Shown piece by piece: positions 25,455 to 33,294 of a stretch of DNA of 34,251 nucleotides. Position 1 is the stretch's first letter, and each line of letters opens with the position of its first letter. A model generated the notes under the pieces. It was not told the origin of the DNA. It ran no database searches and saw only the letters and a program-made list of their open reading frames with translations. A program made the translations under genes and the position numbers. Source of the DNA: Clostridia bacterium (GTDB lineage Bacteria; Bacillota; Clostridia; Oscillospirales; Acutalibacteraceae); assembly GCA_017554405.1 (NCBI GenBank), contig JAFZIK010000043.1, positions 1 through 34,251 on the forward strand, written 5' to 3'.

Positions 25455-26313
25455 CTTTTTCACCCGCGGCGTATGCGCACAGATATTCAGCCGCCGCTTT
25501 AGTGGTGAAAATATCCGTCCTTATGCTACTGTTCTTTTCGTTTATCCGCCTCAATACCTCGGCAGCCGCCGGCACCGCCAGCCCGATCTCCTTTAACCGG
25601 TCATATTTTGAAAAAACGTTATATACGGTATCGAACATTTCGATGCTGCCCTTATTCATAACGAGAAGCTTATCAGCAAGAAGCGCCATATCCTCCATAT
25701 TATGGGAAATGATTATGACCGTTGCGCCGTATGCCTTTCTATACTGCTTTATCATACTCACGGTATCGCGCCTGCCCTTGGGGTCAAGCCCGGCTATCGG
25801 CTCATCAAGTATAAGGACCTCCGGCCGCATAGCCATAACGCCGGCTATCGCAACACGCCGCTTCTCGCCGCCGGAAAGATCGAACGGCGATTTTTCATAG
25901 TATTCTTTTTTAATGCCGACTACCTCGCATATCTCGTTAACGCGCGCGGTAAGCTCTTCTCCCGAAAGCCCCATATTTTTAGGGCCGAAGGATATATCCT
26001 CAAAAACCGTTTCCTCAAACAGCTGATACTCGGGATACTGGAAAACAAGCCCCACCTTAAAGCGCACGTCTTTTATCTTTTTCGGCTCATCCCAGATGTT
26101 TTTGCCGTTAAGCAGAACCTCGCCGGAAGTGGGCTTTAAAAGACCGTTAAGATGCTGAACAAGGGTGGATTTGCCCGATCCGGTATGCCCTATTATGCCG
26201 ATAATATCGCCCTTTTCCACCGAAAACGAAACGTCATGAACGGCATATTTACCGTCTTTGTTGTTCGGGTCATATGAAAAGCAAAGGTTTTTGACCTCTA
26301 AAATACTTGACAA
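25447..26313 (-). CDS. ecfA2: ECF transporter ATPase EcfA2
   Basis: A 288-residue ABC ATPase, second nucleotide-binding subunit of the shared ECF vitamin/metal uptake transporter. Walker A GHTGSGKST, Q-loop FQYPEYQLFEETV, signature LSGGEKRR and Walker B ILDEPIAGLDPKG are intact; the C-terminal EcfA-specific extension is present. The start is TTG at 26313 with GGAGG 8 nt upstream, inside the end of ecfA1. It is translationally linked to ecfA1 (adjacent) and ecfT (overlap). Confidence 0.95.
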   Translation of the reverse strand: MSSILEVKNLCFSYDPNNKDGKYAVHDVSFSVEKGDIIGIIGHTGSGKSTLVQHLNGLLKPTSGEVLLNGKNIWDEPKKIKDVRFKVGLVFQYPEYQLFEETVFEDISFGPKNMGLSGEELTARVNEICEVVGIKKEYYEKSPFDLSGGEKRRVAIAGVMAMRPEVLILDEPIAGLDPKGRRDTVSMIKQYRKAYGATVIIISHNMEDMALLADKLLVMNKGSIEMFDTVYNVFSKYDRLKEIGLAVPAAAEVLRRINEKNSSIRTDIFTTKAAAEYLCAYAAGEKGA

Positions 26314-27174
26314 CTATTTTTCCTCCAAATGAAGCGCTGCGGTTATCCTGGCGGCTGTTTCTTCTACAGAAATAGCATCGGTATCGATATCCATACCGTT
26401 TTGTTTGAGTTCAAATAACAACTCGGTGGTCTGCGGAACGTCAAGCCCCGCCTTTTTAAGTGTCTCTATATCGGAAAATATCTCTTTGGGCTTTCCGTCG
26501 CTTATAATCTCGCCGTCGTTTAAAAGCAAGACCCTGTCGGCCGGTTCGGCTTCCTCCATAAAGTGGGTTATAAGCACTACCGTCATCCCGTTTTCACGGT
26601 TAAAGCGGGTGATTATATCCATTACCTCCGCCCTGCCCTTCGGGTCGAGCATCGCCGTAGGCTCATCGAGAATAAGGCATTCGGGGCGCATCACGATAAC
26701 GCCTGCGATGGCTACCCGCTGTTTCTGACCGCCCGAGAGGTGATGAGGGGTGGATTTGCGGAATTCGAACATTCCCACTGCCTTTAACGCCTCGTCAACG
26801 CGGGCGCGGATCTCTTCCCTTTTAAGTCCTAAATTTTCGGGACCGAAGGCAACGTCCTCCTCGACCACCGAAGCAACAAGCTGATTATCGGGGTTCTGAA
26901 AAACCATTCCAACCTTGCGGCGGATCTCGATCTCGTGTTCGCTGCCGCGGGTATCTATACCGTCGACCAGCACCTTTCCGCTCTCGCCCGAAGGCTTATA
27001 AAGCCCGTTCATAAGCTTTGCCACGGTGGATTTGCCCGAACCGTTATGCCCTAATATAACGGTAAAGCTTCCGCGCTCTATATCCAAACTGAAATTCTCC
27101 AGCACGTTGCGTTTCTCTTCGCCGTCACCGTAAGAAAAGGTCACGTTTTTAATCTCTATTTGCTTATCACTCAT
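26314..27174 (-). CDS. ecfA1: ECF transporter ATPase EcfA1
   Basis: A 286-residue ABC ATPase partner of EcfA2. Walker A GHNGSGKST, Q-loop FQNPDNQLVASVVEEDVAFGP, signature LSGGQKQR and Walker B ILDEPTAMLDPKG are all present, and the switch histidine follows in LITHFMEEA. ATG at 27174 overlaps the preceding methyltransferase stop (TAATG); another in-frame ATG at 27186 would start inside that gene. Confidence 0.95.
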   Translation of the reverse strand: MSDKQIEIKNVTFSYGDGEEKRNVLENFSLDIERGSFTVILGHNGSGKSTVAKLMNGLYKPSGESGKVLVDGIDTRGSEHEIEIRRKVGMVFQNPDNQLVASVVEEDVAFGPENLGLKREEIRARVDEALKAVGMFEFRKSTPHHLSGGQKQRVAIAGVIVMRPECLILDEPTAMLDPKGRAEVMDIITRFNRENGMTVVLITHFMEEAEPADRVLLLNDGEIISDGKPKEIFSDIETLKKAGLDVPQTTELLFELKQNGMDIDTDAISVEETAARITAALHLEEK

Positions 27175-28037
27175 TACTTCATCCAAACCGTTGTGTTGCC
27201 GCAGGGCAGCACGATATCCTTTTTTGTGACCTCTAAACCTATCTCATCGGTAGTTACCTGCCCTTTCATATGGGGGACAACGCAGGTGCGCACCATGAAG
27301 TTCAGTATCGTATGCGAAAGCCCGCCGGTATAGGAATTGAGCATAAAGAACAGTGGATCGTCGCTTAAAAGTTTGCCCGCGTCGCTCAAAAGTTCAAAGA
27401 GCCCCTGCTCAAGCTTCCATATCTCGCCCGAAGGGCCCCTGCCGTAGGATGGCGGGTCCATTATTATGGCGTCATACTTTTTACCGCGGCGTATCTCCCG
27501 CTTTACGAATTTTACGCAATCGTCAACGAGCCAGCGCACGTTGCCGCCATCAACGCCCGACGCCGCGGCGTTTTCCTTTGCCCAGGAAACCATCCCGCGC
27601 GAAGCATCAACGTGGGTCACCGCCGCGCCGCTTTTAAGGCAGGCAACTGTGGCACCACCGGTATACGCAAAAAGATTAAGCACCGAAACAGGTCTTCCCG
27701 CTTCATCTATGAGCCGCCGCGCAAGGGTCCAGTTTACCGCCTGTTCGGGGAAAAGCCCCGTGTGCTTAAAACCCATGGGCTTGAGATTAAAGGTAAGATC
27801 GCCGTAGCGGACCGACCAAACCTCGGGCACAAAGCCTTTTTTCTCCCAATATCCTCCGCCCGAGGAGGAGCGGTGATAGACCGCCGCCGCCTTTTGCCAG
27901 CGGGGATCGCTTTTGCCTTGCTGCCATATAACCTGCGGATCGGGGCGGATAAGAATTATATCGCCCCAACGCTCAAGCCGCTCGCCGGCATCCGCATCGA
28001 TTATTTCAAAATCGTCGAATCCTTCAACAGTTCTCAT
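27174..28037 (-). CDS. Class I SAM-dependent methyltransferase, RlmI-like (Methyltrans_SAM)
   Basis: A 287-residue enzyme of the Methyltrans_SAM/RlmI-like group. The SAM site is VLNLFAYTGGATVACLKSGA and the catalytic region is DAIIMDPPSYGRGP. The N-terminal PUA domain of full-length RlmI is missing; instead there is a short beta-rich region with VIWQQGKSDPRW and FPEQAVNW, as in the shortened family members of many bacteria. The likely substrate is rRNA, but this is inferred. ATG at 28037 is chosen because GGGG lies 9 nt upstream; an in-frame TTG at 28055 would overlap ruvB. The gene follows ruvB by 4 nt. Confidence 0.88.
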   Translation of the reverse strand: MRTVEGFDDFEIIDADAGERLERWGDIILIRPDPQVIWQQGKSDPRWQKAAAVYHRSSSGGGYWEKKGFVPEVWSVRYGDLTFNLKPMGFKHTGLFPEQAVNWTLARRLIDEAGRPVSVLNLFAYTGGATVACLKSGAAVTHVDASRGMVSWAKENAAASGVDGGNVRWLVDDCVKFVKREIRRGKKYDAIIMDPPSYGRGPSGEIWKLEQGLFELLSDAGKLLSDDPLFFMLNSYTGGLSHTILNFMVRTCVVPHMKGQVTTDEIGLEVTKKDIVLPCGNTTVWMK

Positions 28038-28041
28038 CCGA

Positions 28042-29079
28042 TCATACCCCGTCAAAGCTCTGCTGACCCATCGGTTTTATCCCTAAATGCTCATAGCAGG
28101 CGGGTGTAACGCATCTGCCGCGCGGCGTGCGGGCAAGAAAACCTATCTGCATTAAATACGGCTCGTAAACGTCCTCTATGGTGACCGCCTCTTCACCTAC
28201 CGCCGCCGAGAGGGTCTCAAGACCTACCGGACCGCCGCCGTAATTCGTTATTATGGTTTTGAGCATACGCCTGTCAAAATCATCGAGCCCGAGTTCGTCT
28301 ATCTCGAACCTCGCAAGCGCCTCTCTCGCCACCTGCTCGGTTATCCTGCCGTCAAACTGGATCTGCGCTATATCGCGCACCCGCTTTAAAAGGCGGTTGG
28401 CTATACGCGGAGTTCCTCTTGAACGGGAGGCGATCTCCAAAGCGCCGTCGTTATCGATCGGTATTCCGAGTATCCCCGCCGAGCGGGAAACGATCTGCCC
28501 TAACTGCTCGGGCGTATAGAGGTCGAGCCGCAACAGCACGCCGAACCGGTCGCGAAGCGGCGCCGTAAGCTGACCCGAACGCGTAGTGGCGCCGACCAGC
28601 GTGAAGTGCGGAACGTCAAGCCGTATCGAGCGCGCCGAGGGACCTTTGCCAAGGATAATATCAAGCGAAAAATCCTCCATTGCGGGGTAAAGTATCTCTT
28701 CAACGTTGCGGGAAAGCCGGTGTATTTCATCAATAAACAGAACGTCGCCCTCGTTAAGCGCGGTAAGTATGGCAACAAGGTCGCCCTGTTTTTCGATAGC
28801 AGGACCGGACGTTACGCGTATATTCACACCCATTTCACGGGCGATTATTCCGGCAAGAGTGGTCTTGCCGAGCCCCGGAGGACCGTAAAGCAAAACGTGA
28901 TCAAGGCATTCCTTTCGCTTTTTTGCCGCTTCGATATAAATGCTTAAGTTATCTTTGACCTTATCCTGCCCGATATATTCCGAAAAGGTTTTCGGGCGAA
29001 GGGTTATCTCGGCATCATCCTCAAAAGAGGCAAATTCCGGCGATACGATGCGGCTTTCAAAATCCATATCTTCGATCAT
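28042..29079 (-). CDS. ruvB: Holliday junction branch migration helicase RuvB
   Basis: A 345-residue AAA+ motor that drives branch migration with RuvA. Walker A GPPGLGKT is at 66-73, Walker B LFIDEIHR follows, the arginine-finger region is APLRDRFG, and the C-terminal winged helix includes [14 protein letters not shown] at 29079 follows AGGGGG. It lies 3 nt after ruvA. Confidence 0.98.
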   Translation of the reverse strand: MIEDMDFESRIVSPEFASFEDDAEITLRPKTFSEYIGQDKVKDNLSIYIEAAKKRKECLDHVLLYGPPGLGKTTLAGIIAREMGVNIRVTSGPAIEKQGDLVAILTALNEGDVLFIDEIHRLSRNVEEILYPAMEDFSLDIILGKGPSARSIRLDVPHFTLVGATTRSGQLTAPLRDRFGVLLRLDLYTPEQLGQIVSRSAGILGIPIDNDGALEIASRSRGTPRIANRLLKRVRDIAQIQFDGRITEQVAREALARFEIDELGLDDFDRRMLKTIITNYGGGPVGLETLSAAVGEEAVTIEDVYEPYLMQIGFLARTPRGRCVTPACYEHLGIKPMGQQSFDGV

Positions 29080-29082
29080 TCT

Positions 29083-29688
29083 TTATATCCCCCTCGCTAA
29101 ATATTTAAGGGCTCCGCGTATAAGATCGTCCGTTTTAAGGGAGGTATCGAGCTTGCCCACCGCGAGCGACGCTTCGCTCTGCGAATAGCCGAGCGATACC
29201 AGCGCTTCTATCGCCTCTTTCGCCGGAGTTCCGGCGGTGGCGTTGCCAACGGCGCTGACGGCGGATAAATCGCTGTCCGCCGTGATCGAGCCGACCTTAT
29301 CTTTAAGCTCGAGCACCATTCGCTGTGCGAGCTTTATGCCAACGCCGGGCGCCGCGGTAAGGGATTTTGCATCGCCGCTTGCGATAAAAAGCAAAACCTT
29401 ATCGAAGTTTATTACCGAAAGAATGGCAAGCCCTATCTTGGCGCCTACTCCGCTTACAGAGGTTATAAGCTTGAAGACCTCAAGCTCGCCCGCTTCAAAA
29501 AATCCGAAAAGATCTATGGCATCCTCTTTGACCGACATATAGGTATTGAGGAACGCCTGATCGCCAACGCCGCCCAACTTACCGTAAGTGTTATCTGTAA
29601 TAAGGCATTTAAACCCCACTCCGCCGCATTCTATCACGACCGAGTTCTTATCCTTATAAAGTATTTTACCGTTTAATGACGCTATCAT
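29083..29688 (-). CDS. ruvA: Holliday junction DNA helicase subunit RuvA
   Basis: A 201-residue junction-binding protein: N-terminal OB fold (MIASLNGKILYKD), two helix-hairpin-helix motifs (SVSGVGAKIGLAIL; AAPGVGIKLAQRMVLELKDK) and the C-terminal RuvB-contacting domain EAIEALVSLGYSQSEA. ATG at 29688 gives the family's usual start and overlaps the ruvC stop (ATGA); a longer in-frame reading into ruvC is not coding. Confidence 0.97.
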   Translation of the reverse strand: MIASLNGKILYKDKNSVVIECGGVGFKCLITDNTYGKLGGVGDQAFLNTYMSVKEDAIDLFGFFEAGELEVFKLITSVSGVGAKIGLAILSVINFDKVLLFIASGDAKSLTAAPGVGIKLAQRMVLELKDKVGSITADSDLSAVSAVGNATAGTPAKEAIEALVSLGYSQSEASLAVGKLDTSLKTDDLIRGALKYLARGI

Positions 29689-30200
29689 TTTGCCGTTCCT
29701 CTCATATTCTGATTCATCTTTCCGTAAGCACTGCCCGCGCTGTGACCGTGGCAAACGGTGAGCGCCAGCGCATCGGCGGTATCATCCGGCTTGGGGATCG
29801 CCGAAAGCTCAAGCAGGTTTTTCACCATTTCCATTACCTGGTGTTTTTCCGCCCTGCCGTAACCGGTTATCGCCTGCTTCACCTGAAGCGGTGTGTATTC
29901 AAAGACCTCAAGCGATTCCGATTCGGCGGCAAGCAGGATAACGCCGCGCGCCTGGGCAACGTCGATAGCGGTTGTTGTGTTGGTGTTGAAATACAGGCGC
30001 TCTATCGCCATACAGTCCGGCTTGTATTTTTTAATGACCGTGACTATATCTTCGTAAATATTTTTGAGCCGCTTTGAAAAGGGTGTTCCGGCTTCGGTAG
30101 TAACGGCACCGTAACCCGCGGTTTTAAAGCGCAGACCGTTATAATCCACGATGCCGTAGCCCACTATCGCATATCCCGGATCGATACCGAGTATCCGCAT
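29685..30200 (-). CDS. ruvC: Holliday junction resolvase RuvC
   Basis: A 171-residue dimeric endonuclease that resolves Holliday junctions. The acidic catalytic residues are in place: Asp7 in GIDPGYAIVGYG, Glu67 in AIERLYF, and Asp140/Asp143 in the PDDTADALA motif. ATG at 30200 has AAGGGGGCG upstream. It is the first gene after the promoter at 30263-30291 and overlaps ruvA by 4 nt. Confidence 0.97.
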   Translation of the reverse strand: MRILGIDPGYAIVGYGIVDYNGLRFKTAGYGAVTTEAGTPFSKRLKNIYEDIVTVIKKYKPDCMAIERLYFNTNTTTAIDVAQARGVILLAAESESLEVFEYTPLQVKQAITGYGRAEKHQVMEMVKNLLELSAIPKPDDTADALALTVCHGHSAGSAYGKMNQNMRGTAK

Positions 30201-30262
30201 TTTGACCGCCCCCTTTTAAAAATAAAAGCGCAAAAAGGTATAATCACCCAATATTAGAAATT

Positions 30263-30291
30263 ATTATAGCATAAATATATATTTAGGGCAA
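30263..30291 (-). promoter_or_regulatory. Promoter of the ruvC-ftsH gene series
   Basis: Minus-strand TTGCCC (30286-30291), 17-nt spacer, TATAAT (30263-30268), with TG at the extended -10 position. The start near 30256 leaves a leader of about 55 nt before ruvC. No LexA box was recognised. Confidence 0.8.
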
Positions 30292-30308
30292 CAGTTTTTT
30301 AAAAGAAA

Positions 30309-30338
30309 ATGCGCAAAGCCGAAATCAGCCTTGCGCAT
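30309..30338 (-). terminator. Terminator of the Asn/Gly-rich lipoprotein gene
   Basis: ATGCGCAA/TTGCGCAT 8-bp stem, with two further inner pairs, followed on the minus strand by TTTTCTTTT. It lies 18 nt downstream of the lipoprotein stop and upstream of the ruvC promoter. Confidence 0.85.
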
Positions 30339-30356
30339 AGTTTTAAATACGGTAGA

Positions 30357-30851
30357 TCAGAACGAAACAACAGGTCCGTAATTATCGGTTTTATCGATCG
30401 CTCCGTCGTTTGCCGGAACGTTCTGTTCGCCGCCGTTTTGTTCATTCCCCGAGCCCTCGCCGGAATTACCGTTATCGGTATTATCGTTATTGCCGGTATT
30501 ACCGCCGTTATTGCCGGTGTTGCCCGTTCCGTTATTATCAACGGTATTGCCGCCGTTATTATTGCCGTTGTTATCGCCGGTTCCGTTTCCGTTATTATCG
30601 CCGGTATCGGTCTGACCGTTGTTATCGCCCGCATTGCCGCCGTTATTATCGCCGTCAGTGACCGCCGCGCCGTTCTGACCGTTTTTATCGGCGGCGGTGT
30701 TATCGGTTTTATTAGCGCCTGCGCCGTCCACGATATACTCCTTTGCGGAATCGGAAATCTCGGCGTCTATATCGCCGCAGCCGGCAAAACAAACAGCCGC
30801 AACAAATACCGCGACCAAAAGCGCCGTTGTTTTTAAAAACGTTTTGCCCAT
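30357..30851 (-). CDS. Asn/Gly/Asp-rich lipoprotein, function unknown
   Basis: A 164-residue putative lipoprotein. The signal peptide (GKTFLKTTALLVAVFVAAV core) ends in the lipobox FAGC with lipidated Cys25. After about 35 ordinary residues, roughly residues 60-145 are a low-complexity stretch built from DNNG, GNNGG and TGDNNGN units, followed by a short tail ending GPVVSF. No folded domain is visible. Such linkers usually tether a domain away from the membrane, but here nothing follows. ATG at 30851 has GAGGTG upstream. It has its own promoter and terminator, so it is monocistronic. The repeat-coding DNA also gives long open frames on the opposite strand that are not genes. Confidence 0.8.
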   Translation of the reverse strand: MGKTFLKTTALLVAVFVAAVCFAGCGDIDAEISDSAKEYIVDGAGANKTDNTAADKNGQNGAAVTDGDNNGGNAGDNNGQTDTGDNNGNGTGDNNGNNNGGNTVDNNGTGNTGNNGGNTGNNDNTDNGNSGEGSGNEQNGGEQNVPANDGAIDKTDNYGPVVSF

Positions 30852-30880
30852 AAAAACACCTCGTAAACTTTGTTATTATA

Positions 30881-30909
30881 ATAATACCAAACAAAGGATA
30901 AAAATGCAA
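30881..30909 (-). promoter_or_regulatory. Promoter of the lipoprotein gene
   Basis: Minus-strand TTGCAT (30904-30909), 17-nt spacer, TATTAT (30881-30886). The start near 30874 gives a short leader with GAGGTG. The -35 box lies 16 bp from the divergent tsaE -35 box. Confidence 0.7.
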
Positions 30910-30925
30910 GATGCAAATTTTGTGA

Positions 30926-30954
30926 TTGACATAATTTGCGGCTTATGATAAAAT
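30926..30954 (+). promoter_or_regulatory. Promoter of the tsaE-tsaB-rpiB-upp operon
   Basis: TTGACA (30926-30931), 17-nt spacer, TAAAAT (30949-30954). The transcript would start near 30961, just before the GAAAGGGGG ribosome binding site of tsaE. Confidence 0.85.
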
Positions 30955-30984
30955 CACATCAGGTAATGAAAGGGGGATTTTTTT

Positions 30985-31416
30985 ATGGAAAGCTATATTT
31001 CCTATTCCCCTGAATTTACCGCGGATATCGCCGCCGCCCTTGCAAAAAAGCTTTCGGGCGGTGAGATCGTTGCTCTTAAAGGCGATCTCGGTATGGGCAA
31101 AACCTGCTTTGTTAAAGGTCTGGCGGCAGGTCTCGGTTTCAAAGGTGAAGTTACTTCCCCCACGTTTGCTATCGTTAACGAGTATCTGGGAGGCAGACTT
31201 GACCTTTTTCATTTTGATATGTATAGAATTGCCGGTTGGGATGATTTGTATTCCACCGGTTTTTTTGAATACTTATCCTCCGGCGGCGTTGTTGCGGTAG
31301 AGTGGAGCGAAAACATCGAGGGCGCACTCGAGGGCGAAAAGGTCATAAACGTGGAACTAAGCCGGATATCGGATAACGAACGCAAAATCGAGATTTCGGG
31401 CGGTGATATCATATGA
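30985..31416 (+). CDS. tsaE: tRNA t6A biosynthesis ATPase TsaE
   Basis: A 143-residue P-loop ATPase that supports the TsaB-TsaD complex in making N6-threonylcarbamoyl-adenosine at tRNA position 37. Walker A is GDLGMGKT (33-40), followed by the family segments EVTSPTFAIVNEY and LDLFHFDMYRI, and VAVEWSENIE near the end. ATG at 30985 follows GAAAGGGGG. Its stop overlaps the tsaB start (ATGA). Confidence 0.96.
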   Translation: MESYISYSPEFTADIAAALAKKLSGGEIVALKGDLGMGKTCFVKGLAAGLGFKGEVTSPTFAIVNEYLGGRLDLFHFDMYRIAGWDDLYSTGFFEYLSSGGVVAVEWSENIEGALEGEKVINVELSRISDNERKIEISGGDII

Positions 31417-32126
31417 GAATACTGGCTATGGAATGCTCCGCCTCGCCGGTTTCAGCCGCCGTTATATGCGACGGAAAGGTGATCGGTTTTTCCTATTCAA
31501 ACATAAAGCTTACCCATTCGCAAACGCTTTTTCCGATAATAAAGAGCACCCTTGATTCCTGCAAGCTCGCTTTCAGGGATATCGACGCGGTGAGCGTATC
31601 GGTGGGGCCCGGCTCGTTTACGGGGCTGAGGATAGGCATAAGCTCCGCGAAAGGACTTGCCGAACCTAAAGGGTTAAAATGCGTAGGCGTTTCAACGTTG
31701 CTTGCCGCGGCTTATATGTTTTTGGGCGGCGACGCCGTTATATGCCCTGTTATAGACGCACGCCGCGGTCAGGTATATAACGCGGTCTTCGACGTTTGCG
31801 GCAAGAAGGTCAGCCGCATTACGGACGATCGCGCACTGATGATCGAAGACCTTAAAAATGAACTTGCCGCTTTGCGCGAAAAAACCGATAAAAGGATAAT
31901 CCTTTGCTGTGACGCGGCAAATGCCGTTTTCGATTCGGTAAAGGATATCGGCGGCATAAGGATCGCGCCCGAATCGCTCTTATATCAAACCGCGGTGGGC
32001 GTGGGGCTTTACGCCAACGCCGCAGTTATATCCGGCGAGTGGACCGATGCGGCGGGACTTGAACCTGTTTACCTTAAACTGCCGCAGGCGGAAAGAGAAC
32101 TAAAAGCAAAAAGGCGGGAGGACTGA
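31413..32126 (+). CDS. tsaB: tRNA t6A biosynthesis protein TsaB
   Basis: A 237-residue ASKHA-fold protein, the scaffold partner of TsaD in t6A synthesis. The N-terminus ILAMECSASPVSAAVI and the segment SVGPGSFTGLRIGISSAKGLA are diagnostic. The tsaE-tsaB pair is standard in Firmicutes; tsaD is not in the window. Its start overlaps tsaE by 4 nt, and rpiB follows 5 nt later. Confidence 0.95.
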   Translation: MRILAMECSASPVSAAVICDGKVIGFSYSNIKLTHSQTLFPIIKSTLDSCKLAFRDIDAVSVSVGPGSFTGLRIGISSAKGLAEPKGLKCVGVSTLLAAAYMFLGGDAVICPVIDARRGQVYNAVFDVCGKKVSRITDDRALMIEDLKNELAALREKTDKRIILCCDAANAVFDSVKDIGGIRIAPESLLYQTAVGVGLYANAAVISGEWTDAAGLEPVYLKLPQAERELKAKRRED

Positions 32127-32131
32127 TAAAT

Positions 32132-32569
32132 ATGAAGATCGCGATCGGTTGTGATCACGGCGGATTTGAGCACAAATGTGCTATTTCGGAGCACCTTAAT
32201 AATCGCGGATTTGAGGTTATCGACTGCGGGATATACGAAAAAGTATCGGTGGATTATCCCGATATTGCCGTTAAGGTAGCGGAAAAGATAACCGATAAAA
32301 CCTGCGAGCTCGGGATACTTGTTTGCGGCACCGGTATCGGGATGTCCATGGCGGCAAACAAGGTAAAAGGTATCCGCGCCGCCGCCTGCAGCGACCATTT
32401 TTCGGCAAAGTATACGCGCCTTCACAATGACGCGAATATCCTTTGTTTAGGCGGCAGAGTGATAGGTATTGGCACTGCGCTCGAGCTTGTTGACCTGTTT
32501 GTTGACACGCCGTTTGAGGGCGGCCGCCACATAAACCGTGTTCAAAAAATTTCAAATATAGAAAAATAA
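32132..32569 (+). CDS. rpiB: Ribose-5-phosphate isomerase B
   Basis: A 145-residue RpiB/LacAB-family isomerase interconverting ribose 5-phosphate and ribulose 5-phosphate. [10 protein letters not shown] at the N-terminus and [21 protein letters not shown], with the catalytic-base cysteine Cys65, are intact. GGGAGG precedes the ATG. The order rpiB-upp supplies ribose phosphate and then uses PRPP for uracil salvage. Confidence 0.95.
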   Translation: MKIAIGCDHGGFEHKCAISEHLNNRGFEVIDCGIYEKVSVDYPDIAVKVAEKITDKTCELGILVCGTGIGMSMAANKVKGIRAAACSDHFSAKYTRLHNDANILCLGGRVIGIGTALELVDLFVDTPFEGGRHINRVQKISNIEK

Positions 32570-32585
32570 AAAAGGGGATAAAAAA

Positions 32586-33221
32586 ATGGAAAACAAAAAC
32601 ATATTTATTATGGATCATCCGCTCATTCAGCACAAGCTGACGATACTGCGCGATGAGAGGACCGGCTCAAAGCAATTCCGCGAACTCGTAAGCGAGATTG
32701 CTATGCTTATGTGCTATGAATCCACCCGTGATCTGCCGCTTCGCGAGATCGAAACAAAAACTCCTATCGCAATGGCGAAAACCAAGGTGCTTGCCGGCAG
32801 AAAGATGGCGTTTGTGCCTATCCTCCGCGCAGGTCTCGGTATGGTAGAAGGCGTATTAAGTCTTATACCAGCCGCGAGAGTAGGACATATCGGTATGTAT
32901 CGCGATCCCGAAACGCATAAGCCGGTAGACTATTACTGCAAACTGCCCTCCGACCTTAACGAGCGTGACGTTTTCGTGCTTGACCCGATGCTCGCCACCG
33001 GCGGCAGCGCGATCGACGCGGTAACAAAAATAAAGGAATTCAATCCGAAGCGCATTAAGTTTATGTGCATTATAGCCGCTCCGGAAGGGCTTGAAGCCTT
33101 CACGAAGGTCCATCCGGACGTGCCGGTATTCTGCGCCGGGCTCGACGACCATCTGAACGAAAACTGCTACATCGTTCCCGGTCTCGGCGACGCGGGCGAC
33201 AGGATCTTCGGAACCAAATAA
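32586..33221 (+). CDS. upp: Uracil phosphoribosyltransferase
   Basis: A 211-residue salvage enzyme forming UMP from uracil and PRPP. The PRPP loop is [10 protein letters not shown] (133-142), with [12 protein letters not shown] upstream and the uracil-binding C-terminus [19 protein letters not shown] at 32586 follows AAAAGGGGAT. It is the last gene of the operon, before a strong terminator. Confidence 0.98.
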   Translation: MENKNIFIMDHPLIQHKLTILRDERTGSKQFRELVSEIAMLMCYESTRDLPLREIETKTPIAMAKTKVLAGRKMAFVPILRAGLGMVEGVLSLIPAARVGHIGMYRDPETHKPVDYYCKLPSDLNERDVFVLDPMLATGGSAIDAVTKIKEFNPKRIKFMCIIAAPEGLEAFTKVHPDVPVFCAGLDDHLNENCYIVPGLGDAGDRIFGTK

Positions 33222-33240
33222 AACAAAACCGCAAAAAAAG

Positions 33241-33275
33241 AAAAGCAGGCTGATTTATTATTCAGTCTGCTTTTT
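33241..33275. terminator. Bidirectional terminator after upp
   Basis: AAAAGCAGGCTGA pairs with TCAGTCTGCTTTT (one G-U) around an A/T-rich loop. T-runs lie on the plus side and A-runs on the other; it separates the convergent upp and isomerase-family genes. Confidence 0.9.
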
Positions 33276-33294
33276 AATTTTTGAGTTTATTTAA

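Noticed and set aside
29689-29754. Longer RuvA beginning inside ruvC
   Set aside because: The extra 22 residues are out-of-frame ruvC sequence; ATG at 29688 gives the family start MIASLNG with GAGAGG upstream.
30309-30836. Plus-strand 175-residue hydrophobic ORF opposite the lipoprotein
   Set aside because: Its Val/Ile/Ala/Gly-rich sequence is simply the reverse reading of DNNG codons. It crosses the lipoprotein terminator and has no ribosome binding site.
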